This document shows, in pieces, positions 1 through 9,578 of a DNA stretch of 64,000 nt. Source of the DNA: Breoghania sp. (GTDB lineage: Bacteria > Pseudomonadota > Alphaproteobacteria > Rhizobiales > Stappiaceae). The DNA lies in the NCBI RefSeq assembly GCF_030066895.1, contig NZ_JASJAV010000002.1, forward strand, positions 1 through 64,000, read 5' to 3'. Each line of letters starts with the position of its first letter. Positions within the stretch are counted from its first letter, which is position 1. The position numbers and the translations under genes are program-made. The notes beneath the pieces were generated by a model, which saw only the letters and a list, made by a program, of their open reading frames with translations, made no database searches and had not been told where the DNA came from.

Positions 1-121
1 TGATCCGTGATCCGTGATCCGTGATCCGTGATCCGTGATCCGTGATCCGTGATCCGTGATCCGTGATCCGTGATCCGTGATCCGTGATCCGTGATCCGTG
101 ATCCGTGATCCGTGATCCGTG
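1..121. repeat. TGATCCG heptamer tandem array, about 17 copies
   Basis: The first 121 bases are an uninterrupted head-to-tail array of the 7-base unit TGATCCG. It has 17 full copies and no visible sequence variation, and it is cut by the window edge, so the true array may be longer. It lies about 120 bases upstream of the cox cluster. Reading forward, every frame hits a TGA each 21 bases. Reading the minus strand, all three frames are open and give a seven-residue peptide repeat. Perfect identity between copies points to recent slippage expansion. Confidence 0.97.
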
Positions 122-152
122 TATTAGGCGAGCGCCAGAATTCATCGATCAT
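1..152 (-). other. Possible partial ORF reading through the heptamer array
   Basis: An ATG at 152 on the minus strand opens a frame beginning MIDEFWRSPNT. It then enters the array and reads a repeating RITDHGS heptapeptide up to the window edge, at least 50 codons with no stop. A weak AAGG lies a few bases upstream of the ATG. I recognise no family. The most likely explanation is a chance open frame, because the minus strand of this repeat contains no stop codon. It is listed because it cannot be judged without the sequence to the left. Confidence 0.2.
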
Positions 153-241
153 AATACCTTGGCATGATTGAACTTTCGGCTGAATGGCCGTTTTGTTGAA
201 AACTGCTCGCAAGAAGATCGTTCTGGAGGAGTACGTCCGCG

Positions 242-961
242 ATGGACATGAAGGGGGAATATCGTATCCCGGCGCCGCGCCAGAAGGTGTGGGAGGCGCT
301 CAACGATCCGGAAATCCTGAAGATTTGCATTCCCGGCTGCGAAAGCCTGGAAAAGACGGGCGAACATGAAATGGCCGCGGAGGTGACCGCGAAGGTCGGC
401 CCGCTCAAGGCGCAGTTCAAGGGAGAGGTGAGCTTCGAGAACATCAACGCGCCGGAAAGCTACACCATCACGGGCGAGGGCAAGGGCAAGGGCGGCGTCG
501 CCGGCTTCGCTAAGGGCGGTGCGGACGTGCATCTGGCCGAGGAGGGCGAGGCGACCGTCCTCACCTACGAGGCCTATGCCCAGGTGGGCGGCAAGCTGGC
601 CCAGCTCGGCTCGCGGCTGATCGATTCAACGGCGCGCAAGATGGCGGACGATTTCTTCGGTAAGTTCTCTGAGCTTCTCGGCGGTGCGCCTCAGGGCGCG
701 GGCGATCATTCGATCGCCGGTGTGGTGGCTGAGGTCGAGAACGCCATGGAGGACACGGTGCGCGATGCGGAGGAATGGTTGGAGGTGGAGGCCGGCAAGG
801 GCACGCTCGGCGACCCGATGGTCTGGGGCCTGATCGGCCTTGCCGTGCTGATCGTCATCATTCTGATTGCGAATATTGTGAGAGGTCTGACGGCACGCCG
901 CATGCCGGGAAGAGGGGCTGCGGCGTCGCCGGATATTGATGCAGAAACGGGAGGATTATCT
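242..961 (+). CDS. coxG: CoxG-like SRPBCC protein, CO dehydrogenase subunit G family, membrane anchored
   Basis: The N-terminus reads [18 protein letters not shown] and is followed by IPGCESLEK, the typical start of CoxG/SRPBCC proteins linked to aerobic CO dehydrogenases. A single transmembrane helix lies near residues 195-215 ([17 protein letters not shown]), as in CoxG proteins that tether the enzyme to the inner membrane. GGAGGAG about 10 bases upstream supports the ATG at 242. The frame has no stop of its own: it reads straight into the coxS start at 962, in frame. In the +1 frame there are stops at 879 and 888, so a small indel near the C-terminus probably removed the native stop and created the fusion. 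Confidence 0.85.
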
Positions 962-1457
962 ATGGCTACGGTTTCCATGACCGTGAACGGCAAGGCCGTC
1001 ACGGGCGAGGTCGAAGGCCGGACGTTGCTCGTGCAGTCCCTGCGCGAGGGGCAGGGGCTGACCGGCACCCATGTCGGTTGCGATACCTCGCAATGCGGGG
1101 CCTGCGTCGTTCATGTGGACGGTAAGGCGGTGAAATCCTGCACCATGCTGGCCGCCCAGGCGGACGGATGCACGGTCACCACAATCGAAGGGCTGGCCAG
1201 GGGCGACCAGCTTCACCCCGTGCAGGCAGACCGCGTTCCGCGAACATCACGGACTTCAGTGTGGCTTCTGCACGCCCGGCATGATCATGTCCGCGGTCGA
1301 CATGATCGAGCGCTACGGCGGCAAGCTCGACGAGGCGACCATCTGCCACGAGCTTGAAGGCAATATCTGTCGCTGCACCGGCTACCACAATATCGTCAAG
1401 GCCATCAAGGCGGCCGTCGGCGAGATGTCCGGCACCGTGGCGGCTGCGGCCGAATAG
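962..1457 (+). pseudogene. coxS: CO/xanthine dehydrogenase family 2Fe-2S subunit (CoxS), one frameshift
   Basis: The small iron-sulfur subunit of a molybdenum hydroxylase carries two [2Fe-2S] clusters that pass electrons from the molybdenum site to FAD. The plant-type ferredoxin motif CDTSQCGAC is near residue 42. The second cluster region (QCGFCTPG and [10 protein letters not shown]) is complete but lies one frame over, after about 1226, where one extra G breaks GTG-CAG-CAG-ACC. GGGAGGA seven bases before the ATG supports the start. The gene sits between coxG and coxL. Apart from the indel, both cluster motifs have all eight cysteines. Confidence 0.9.
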
Positions 1458-1605
1458 CGAAAACCTCTGAGATTTTCAGCGGGCGGGTCAGCTGTTCGCG
1501 AAACGGATTTCGTGTCTGAGAAAAGCCCGGGCAAGGGCTCCGGATATGCGTGACGCTTCAACGGGGAAGGCTCTCGACGTGAGCGGCCGCCCAGGGAGGA
1601 TTGAA

Positions 1606-3733
1606 ATGGGAGTTGTTGACGGCTTCGGCGTACGCCTGCCGCGCAAGGAAGACAAGCGATTCATCACCGGCAAGGGCCGGTATACGGATGACATGAGTCT
1701 GCCGCGCATGGGCTATGTGGCCTTCGTGCGCAGCCCCTATGCCCACGCCAAGGTGATGAATATCGACGTATCCGAGGCGCAGGCCATGCCCGGCGTCGAT
1801 GCGGTGCTGACGGGGGCGGAACTGGTGGCCGACGGGGTCGGCAATCTCATCTGCGGCTGGATGATCCATTCCAAAGACGGCACGCCGATGAAGATGGGCG
1901 CCTGGTCGGCGCTCGCCACCGACACGGTGCGGTTTGTCGACCAGTCGGTCGCCATGGTCGTGGCCGACACCTATGCCCAGGCCCGCGATGCGGCCGAGGC
2001 GGTGATGGTCGATTGGGAGAACTCACCACCGTGACCACCACGGCCGCTGCCCTTGTGCCCGGCGCTCCGCAGATCCATCCCGAATGTGAAGGCAATCTGA
2101 TCTACGACTGGGAGATCGGCAACGAGGCGGCGACGGATGCGGCGATCGCCAATGCCGCCCATGTCACCAAGCTCGACATCACCAACAACCGTCTCGTGCC
2201 CAATCCGATGGAACCGCGCGCGGCTGTTGCCGACTACGATGAGGCGGAAGAGCATTTCACGCTCTGGACCACGTCGCAGAACCCGCATACCGCGCGGCTG
2301 GTCCTGTCCGCCTTCCACAACATCGCACCGGAGCACAAGCTGCGTGTCATCGCGCCCGACGTGGGCGGCGGGTTCGGCTCCAAGATCTACGTCTACCCGG
2401 AAGAGGTGGCGTGTCTTTGGGCTGCCAAGAAGACCGGACGTCCCGTCAAATGGGTGTCGGATCGCACCGAAGCCTTCCACACCGATGCCCATGGCCGCGA
2501 CCATGAGACAACGGCGGAAGTGGCCTTTGACGCCGACAACTGGATCACCGGTTTCCGGGTCAACACGACGGCGAATTTCGGCGCCTACATGTCGCTCTTC
2601 TCCTCCGCCGTGCCGACCTAATCTCTATGCGACGCTGCTGTCGGGCCAGTACACCATGCCCGCGATCTACGCCAACGTGAAGGCGGTCTACACCAAAACA
2701 CCACGCCGGTCGATGTCTATCGCGGCGCAGGCCGTCCCGAGGCGACCTATGTGGTGGAACGCATGATGGAGGTCGCCGCGCGCGAACAGGGGCTCGATCC
2801 GGCCGAACTCAGGCGCAAGAACTCCGTGACCGAGTTCCCGCATCAGACCCCGGTCATCATGTGCTACGACGCTGGCGACTACGACGCCTCCGTGCGCGCC
2901 GCACAAGAGGCGATCGACTATGCCGTTTTCCCCGCCCGCAAGGCGGAGGCCGCAAGCCGCGGCAAGCTGCGCGGCATCGGCCCCTCCTGTTACATCGAGG
3001 CCTGCGGCATTGCTACGTCCAAGGCGGTCGGCTCGCTCGGCGCGGGCGTGGGCCTGTGGGAATCGGCGGAAATTCGGGTCAATCCGGTTGGCACGATCGA
3101 GGTTCTGACGGGCTCGCACAGCCACGGCCAGGGTCATGAGACGACCTTTGCCCAGCTCGTTGCCGAACGTCTCGGCGTCGGCACCGATACGGTGCAGATC
3201 GTCCACGGCGACACCGATAAGGTGCAATTCGGCATGGGCACTTACGGCTCTCGCTTCGGTGCTGTCGGCATGTCGGCGATCTCCAAGGTGCTCGACAAGG
3301 TCGAGGCCAAGGCCAAGAAGATCGCCGCGCACCTGATGGAAGCGGCGGAGACCGACATCGTCGTGGAAGAAGGCGCCTTCAAGGTTGCGGGCACCGACAA
3401 GCAGCTTTCCATGACGGAGGTGGCGCTTGCCACCTACAAGGCTGTGCCTACGATGCGGAGTTCGGTCAACTCACCACGGCGTCCTTCCAGGACTACTGCA
3501 TGCCGCGTGCCGACGATCTGCCCTACTTCAAGGTGATGACGACGGAAACGGTCTGTCCGGGCAATCCGCTCGGCATCAAGGGTTGTGGCGAGGCGGGCGC
3601 CATAGGTTCTCCACCCGCAATCATCAACGCGCTCACCGATGCGCTGGGCACCGAGGAGCTGACCATGCCCGCAACGGCGGAAAAGGTCTGGCGTCTGGCT
3701 CAGACCGCGCGCGTACCGATGGCTGCCGAATAG
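1606..3733 (+). pseudogene. coxL: Form II CO dehydrogenase-type molybdopterin large subunit (CoxL), several frameshifts and an internal deletion
   Basis: This is the catalytic molybdopterin subunit of a xanthine oxidase-family enzyme. It starts at 1606 behind GGGAGGA (MGVVDGFGVRLPRKEDKRFI). VGGGFGSK is present near 2365. The active-site loop reads VYRGAGRPEATY, which marks form II rather than the AYRCSFR of bona fide form I CO oxidisers, so the substrate may not be CO. Lesions: one base lost near 2028, one extra A near 2622 and two extra bases near 2698. Near 3445 the reading jumps from ATYKA to YDAEFGQLTT, skipping roughly 80 residues of the usual C-terminal domain. Total length is about 709 codons against 770-800 in the family. 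Confidence 0.9.
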
Positions 3734-3835
3734 GCATCGATACGTCCGCCGCGACCCGGTTCGCCGGGTCGCGGCCACCGATGAATTACCGGCCCGCCCA
3801 AAACGTGGCGTGGCCTGAAATGGGAAGGGACATCC

Positions 3836-4633
3836 ATGTACGCGACAAACTACCATTGCGCCGGCAGCGTCAACGAGGCGACGGGGCTTCTGACTGCCAA
3901 TGACGAAGCCAAGATCCTGCCCGGGGGCCAGACCCTTATTCCGACGATGAAGCAGCGCCTTTCCGCGCCTTCCGACGTGATCGACATCTCGCGCATCGAG
4001 ACGCTGCGCGGCGTCGGCAAAGATGGTGACGCCTATGTCATCGGTGCAGGAACCCGGCATGCCGAAGTGGCCGGACACGCCGGGTTGCAGGTCGACATCC
4101 CCGGGCTGGCGGCCCTTGCGGGCAAGATCGGAGATCCGCACGTGCACCATCGCGGCACCATTGGCGGCTCCATCGCCAACAACGATCCGGCGGCCGACTA
4201 TCCGGCGGGCATGCTGGGGCTGGGAGCGACGATCATCACCAGCAAGCGTGAGATCGCGGCCGATGACTTCTTCACCGGCCTTTTTGAAACCGCGCTTGAC
4301 GAGGACGAGATCATCACCACCGTCAGGGTGCCGGTCCCGCAGAAATCGTCCTATGCCAAGTTCCCGAACCCGGCTTCGCGATATGTGATGGCGGGCGTGT
4401 TCGTGGCGAAGCTGGCCGATGGCTCGGTTCGTGTCGCCGTCACTGGCGCCGGGGCGGACGGCATCTTCCGCGTCCCGGAAATGGAAAGCGCCTTGTCCGG
4501 CAACTGGTCGGCCGATGCGGTCGCCGGAATTGCCGTCAGCCCGGCGGATCTTCTGGGCGACATTCACGGCTCGGCCGAATATCGCGCGAACCTCGTCACC
4601 GTCATGGCCAAGCGCGCGGTGGTAGCCGCCTAG
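3836..4633 (+). CDS. coxM: CO/xanthine dehydrogenase family FAD-binding medium subunit (CoxM)
   Basis: This intact 265-residue flavoprotein subunit carries electrons from the iron-sulfur subunit to the final acceptor. FAD-binding motifs are visible: ILPGGQTLIPTMKQRL near residue 28, and HRGTIGGSIANNDPAADYP near 105-122 for the second loop. Length fits the family. It lies 102 bases after coxL and is probably the last gene of the coxGSLM unit. The region before GTIGG reads DPHVHHR, where relatives usually have DPQVRHR. It is the only undamaged large gene of the cluster, so the holoenzyme is probably non-functional unless the coxS and coxL lesions are artefacts. Confidence 0.92.
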   Translation: MYATNYHCAGSVNEATGLLTANDEAKILPGGQTLIPTMKQRLSAPSDVIDISRIETLRGVGKDGDAYVIGAGTRHAEVAGHAGLQVDIPGLAALAGKIGDPHVHHRGTIGGSIANNDPAADYPAGMLGLGATIITSKREIAADDFFTGLFETALDEDEIITTVRVPVPQKSSYAKFPNPASRYVMAGVFVAKLADGSVRVAVTGAGADGIFRVPEMESALSGNWSADAVAGIAVSPADLLGDIHGSAEYRANLVTVMAKRAVVAA

Positions 4634-4661
4634 AGCTGACGGAAGTAATCGAAGGGAAGCA

Positions 4662-4683
4662 CCTCTCCCCATGGGAGAGGGGG
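4662..4683. repeat. Palindromic CCTCTCCCC-ATG-GGAGAGG intergenic element
   Basis: A short palindrome with CCTCTCCCC and GGAGAGGGG arms around ATG lies just after coxM. Two relatives of the same element occur at 43351-43371 and 43434-43453, so it belongs to a dispersed family of small intergenic palindromes. Confidence 0.7.
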
Positions 4684-4769
4684 CGGAGACGGTCCATTCC
4701 ATAGACGATGAAACGCTCTGATACGGGCGGCCGATCGGCCTCAATATTCACCGGGTCGAAAACGACGAA

Positions 4770-4795
4770 GGGCGGGATCCTGATCCCGCCCTTTT
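4770..4795. terminator. Rho-independent terminator, probably bidirectional
   Basis: The stem GGGCGGGAT / ATCCCGCCC with a 3-base loop is followed by TTTT on the plus strand. It lies between the convergent coxM and first chemotaxis receptor genes and can end transcription from either side. Confidence 0.75.
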
Positions 4796-4824
4796 GCATT
4801 TTGTCCGGCATTGCTGCGACGGTG

Positions 4825-7265
4825 TCAGGCCGCGGTCACGTCCTTCAGGAAGCGGTCGATCTGATTGCGCAGGGATCCGTCTTCTGGGAGACGTCGTCGC
4901 TTGAGACGCGGACAGACTGTGCGGAGTGCGTGGTCCGGTCGACCACCTCGGTGAGGCTCTCCATCTCCGTGCTGATCGCGCTGGTGTCGCGCGTCGCATC
5001 TTGCACGCTGCGGCTGATCTCGGTCGTCGCCGAGTCCTGCTGTTCCACGGCAGCGGTAATGGCGGAGGTGTAGCTGTTGACCTCTTCCATCGTTTACGCG
5101 ATCTGCTGGATCGCCTTCACCGCCTCGTCGGTGGAGCCCTGGATGTCGGAGATCTGGGCGGAAATCTCCTCCGTCGCCTTGGAGGTTTGGGTCGCGAGAT
5201 CCTTCACTTCCGCGGCCACCACAGCAAAGCCCTTGCCAGCTTCTCCGGCGCGCGCGGTCTCGATCGTGGCGTTCAGCGCGAGCAGGTTGGTCTGCTTGGC
5301 GATGTTCTGAATGGGGTCGATTACCTCGCCGATCTTGTGGGCCGATTCCGCCAGCGAGGCGACCTTGCTGTTCGTCTCCTGCGTGTCGGTCGTGGCCTTG
5401 CCGACGACATCGGTCGTCATCTTGATCTGGCGGCCGATTTCCCCGATGGACGAGGCCAATTCTTCCGCAGCATTCGCGACCGTCTGCACGTTCTGCGATG
5501 CGCCCGTGGAGGCGCTGGCGGCATGTGCGGTGCGCGAAGAGGCATTCTCCGCGATTTCCGACAGGTCGTTGGCGGTGGTTCCCATCGTGTCGATGCTGCC
5601 GGAAACGGAGGCCAGCAATTCCTGAACCTCGGCGCGGAAGTCCGCGATGAGGGTTTCGACGCGGCGGCGACGTTCCGCATTCGCCTGTTGCTCGGCCTGC
5701 TTGGCCTCCTGCAGGCGCACGCGCTCCACGGCGTTGTCGCGGAAGACCCGCACGGCCCGGCTCATGCCGCCGATTTCATCCTGACGCTCGGTGCCGAGGA
5801 TTGTCACGTCGGTATCTCCGGCGGCCAGACGGTCCATGGTTTCCGTCAGGTTGCGTGTCGGCCGTATGGTGCGCGACAGAACGAATGCGATGGCGCTGGC
5901 CGCCAGCACGACGATGATCAGCGTGCCGCCGATCTGCCAGAGCGCATTGCGCCCGGCCTGCTGGGTGGTTTCGCTGCCGCGGTTGGTCATGTCGGCGATG
6001 CCGATGCGAACTTCCTGCGACATTCCGTCCAGAACCGCACTTTGGTCAACGAGAGCCGTGCGCAGGCCGATGAGCTTCTCGAAGGAAGCGCGCATGTCGG
6101 TGACCTGAAGTTCCAGCTTGTCCAGAGAACCGCGCAACGTTTCCGCCGACGGATCGAGCGGCGACAGGCTGAGCAATTCCAGCGACATGGCATCGTTGGC
6201 CGCTTTCAGGGCGTTCAGCGCTTCAAGCGGTTTCTCGCCCGTCATGTCCTTGCGATCGCTAACGAATGCGTGGAACTTGGCTTCCGTCGTCAAGGCTTGC
6301 GTGATGATGTAGGTTGCCGCGCGCGCCAGCTGGGAGAACTGTTCGTCCTTGGCGCCGATCTCGTCAAACCGGCGACGCCCGGCATCGACCAGGCCATAGA
6401 CTGCATCGCGAAAGGCGTTGGCTGCATCGAGAGTCGCGCTCCCGCTCGTGCGGACCCGCGTTTCGAGGCCGTAAAGCGTGGCGAAATCCGTGGTCCCCGA
6501 AAGCTCCACGATATTGGCGCGATAGGCGGTGAGCTTGTTGGCAAGATCCTGGGTGGCGGCCTCCTGCGGGCTGCCCTTGCCGGCCTTGGCGAGATCCTTC
6601 GCCAGCGGTTCCAGCGCTTCGGATTTCGCAAGCGCCTGCTTGGTGGCGTTGCCCTATGCGCTGCCGGAGAAATAGCGCTGAACCAGAAGCAGGTTCTCGA
6701 TCGTGCGCGATGTCAGCCGCGCCAGCGTATCGACGCGCTGCAACTCGGCCTGATTGGTCGCCAATTCCTTGTCGATCTGGTGACGGACCTGTTGGATGGA
6801 CTGGCTGAAAGCGCTGGCCGCGGTGTCGAGCGCGGTGGACTGGTCGAGAAAATCCGTCAACGTTTCGTTTCGTTCGTCGATAATCCGCGTCATCTTGGCG
6901 AAGCCCTCGGCGAGCGAGGCGACCGACTGTTCGGCCTTGCGGATCCCGCTTTCGCTTTGAACGGCGTCGGCGTTCTGGGCCATCTGGGAGAGCTGTCGCT
7001 CCAGCTCGGTCGTTTCCGTCTCCACCGCCTTCAGGAGCTCTGGCGTGTGCTGCTGCATGTAGGCTTCGCGCGCCGCGGAAATTTTCTGGAGCTGGTTCAC
7101 CGCTTCGGTGGATTCGGCCGTCAATTCCATGCGGCCGTTCAAGGACATGACCGCCAGCACGCCTGCAAGGCCGATGACGACGGAAAGGACTAGGACAAGC
7201 GCGAACCCGCCGCTGATCATCGCTCCGATAGGCAAGTTCAAGAGAAAGTCCATCTTCTTTGACAT
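4825..7265 (-). pseudogene. Methyl-accepting chemotaxis protein with long helical periplasmic (HBM-like) sensor, two stops and a frameshift
   Basis: Reading down from the ATG at 7265: an N-terminal transmembrane helix (residues 15-38), about 250 residues of mostly helical periplasmic sequence resembling helical bimodular sensors, a second helix ([18 protein letters not shown]), HAMP, then the cytoplasmic signalling domain with [23 protein letters not shown] at 6654 (SGSA*GNATK) and TAA at 5094 (IQQIA*TMEEV) both sit where Gln is expected. A frameshift near 4885 displaces the C-terminus, which in the other frame ends RFLKDVTAA. The ligand class is unknown. A 755-codon open frame on the opposite strand is an antisense shadow. 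Confidence 0.88.
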
Positions 7266-7580
7266 GTTCGCTCTGGAATCCCATTGAAGAATGGGCGCGA
7301 GGGTGATCGGAAAATGAGAATAATCGGTAAATAGTCGGGGTATGAGGGTCTCCGTAGGAAAGAACAGCTACGGCACTCTGCGGATGACTGTTTGTATTTC
7401 TCGAGAAAGCTTATGGTGGCCTCGATCAATGAGTATCAAAGGCGCGTCGCAGATGGCTATCGCCCGCCGAAAAGCGCTCGTAGCGAGGGGGGGCGCAAAA
7501 TGAAAACGGCCGGACGATTTCCCGCCTGGCCGCTTTCATGGTCTTGTCTGTCCGGCCCCGCCTGGCGCCTGCGGCCCTGA

Positions 7581-9296
7581 TCAGGCCGCGTTCGCTTCCG
7601 TGAGGAACGTGTTGATCTCGCGCCGCAACTGTTCGGTCTTATCCGCCATGGCCGAGGAGGCCTGAAGCACGGTTTCCGCGGATTCGTTGGTCTGCGCCAT
7701 CGACTGCGAAAGCGTCTCCATGTTGCCCGTGACCGAGACGGTGCCGCGCGCCGCCTCCTGGACATTGCGCGAGATTTCCGAGGTCGCGGCCCCTTGCTCT
7801 TCCACGGCGGCGATTGCGGAGGTGTATCCATCCACATCGCCCATGGTCTGCGTGATCTCCTTGATCGCGATCGCCGCATCCTGCGTTTTGTGCTGGATCG
7901 CGGAGATCTGGGCGCTGATCTCTTCCATCGCCCTTGAGGTCTGGTTGGCCAGTTCCTTCACTTCCGTCGCCACAACGGCAAAGCCCTTGCCTGTCTCGCC
8001 GGCGCGCGCCGCCTCGATCGTGGCGTTCAGCGCCAAGAGGTTGGTCTGCTCTGCGATGTCCTGAATGAGGCCGATCACCTCGCCGATCTTGTTGGCGGCG
8101 TCGGCAAGCGAAATGACCTTCTCTCGTTCGTGGAGGAGGCGCCTGCCGTTGCGCGGGCGACGATTTCCGTCGTCTGTCCGACCTGTTGGCTGATTTCCGT
8201 GATCGATGCCGCCAGTTCCTCGACCGCCGAAGCGACCGTTTCCACGTTGTTGGTCGCTTCCTGACTGGCATTTGCCGTCTCATGGGCCCGGGTGGAGCTT
8301 TCGCCCGCAATGCCCGTCAGCGAGCGCGCCGTATCTTCCAGCCCATGTGCCGTATCCTCGACCGACTGGATCAGTGACTGCACCGTGTCGCGGAAGCTGG
8401 CAATCCGCGCCTCCGTCCTCTGCGCGCGTTCCTCTCGGGCGGCCTGAGCACGCTCCTGCTCGGCGGTCCGTTGGTGACGTTCCTGGCTGCGCTCTTTACA
8501 GTGTCTCCACCGCCTTGGCCATCTCTCCGATCTCGTCGACGCGCTGAGCGTGGGGGACGACTGCCTCCAGATCGTCATGGGCGATGCGGCGGGCTATCCC
8601 GGCCAGCACGGTCAGCGGACGAAGCATCTTGCGCGTCAGCACCACCGTGGCGCCGATGGCGATCACCAGGATCAACCTGAACGCGATGGAGAGCGAGGAG
8701 AGCATCTTGTTGATGACCGCAACGATCCGGGCCTTGCGAACGCCCGCGTAGAGAATGCCGACCGGCTCGCCGCTTGCGGAAAAGATCGGCTTGTAGATCG
8801 TGTAGTAGGGCTGGCCGAGAATGGTGACCTCGCCGCGGAAGGTTTCAGCCTTGGTGATAACGGGATAGACCGCCCCGTTCTTGCCCAGCGGAGTGCCGAC
8901 GGCGCGCGATCCGTCCGGCTTCACGATGTTGGTCGTCTTGCGCCAGAAGTCTTGACTTTCCGGATCCCAGAGGAAAACGGTCGCCGTCTCGCCCGTCATC
9001 CGGCCGATCGTGTCGATCATGTCGTTATTGGCGAAACTGGGAATGTCGCTGACGGAAATGCGGTCGATGCTGTCGTCGTCGCCCCAGGTGACCTTGGCCC
9101 CGGCAACGTCCCGCTGGAAGATCGTGGCGGCGACACGCAGCGAGGTGTCCTGTCGTGCGGTCGCCTCGTTTGCGACCTGATTGGATAGGAGCAGGAAGAT
9201 AACATAACCGGTGATTGCAAAGGCAGCCGTCATCAAGACTGCGAAAGTCGTCACCAGAGCACCGACGAGCTCCAGTCGACTGATGTTGAATTTCAT
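7581..9296 (-). pseudogene. Methyl-accepting chemotaxis protein with single Cache-type sensor, two frameshifts
   Basis: It starts MKFNISRLELVGALVTT at 9296, with a first transmembrane helix near residues 10-35. An extracytoplasmic Cache_3/Cache_2-like domain follows (QDTSLRVAATI, TGETATVFLWD, ILGQPYYTIYKPIFSASGEPVG), then a second helix, HAMP and the signalling domain ([21 protein letters not shown]), ending FLTEANAA. A frameshift near 8498 breaks HAMP from the methylation helices, and a second near 8125 breaks the region before [15 protein letters not shown]. It is the middle of three consecutive receptor genes on the same strand. Cache domains of this kind usually bind small organic acids or amines; the ligand here cannot be read from sequence. 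Confidence 0.88.
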
Positions 9297-9578
9297 GATG
9301 ATTTACTCCGGCTTCGGCGTAATCGATCGATGTCTAAATTGGGAGAATATGTGAAAATAAAGTAATGAAAGTTGCCTTAATATAATTGATTAATTAAATA
9401 TACGTATAATTCAACATTTTAGATATAAATAATAAAATTAAATAAAGTTGTATTTATTGTGCGTTATCTATTCTGGAAATGTCAGTTAAATATATAAGTA
9501 ATTTTTAATATTGTCATATACTGTAAGGGAATTTGTGGAGGGCATGGGCTGAACGCCCTCCGCGGTCTTGGCCTTGCG
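9297..9578. other. AT-rich intergenic spacer between two chemotaxis receptor genes
   Basis: These 282 bases contain no gene. About 9345-9525 is strikingly A+T-rich compared with everything around it, with runs such as AATAATAAAATTAAATAAAG. It presumably holds the promoter of the downstream minus-strand receptor. GGAGGGC/GCCCTCC arms around 9538-9560 form a hairpin without a clear T-run. Confidence 0.6.

Noticed and set aside
1-121. CRISPR array or replication iterons
   Set aside because: The unit is 7 bases with no spacers, and no cas, rep or partition genes are nearby.
1606-3733. Form I (true CO-oxidising) CoxL
   Set aside because: The active-site loop reads VYRGAGR, the form II signature, not AYRCSFR.
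4926-7193. 755-codon open frame on the plus strand
   Set aside because: It is antisense to the first chemotaxis receptor; composition reflects codon bias of the real gene and it matches no family.
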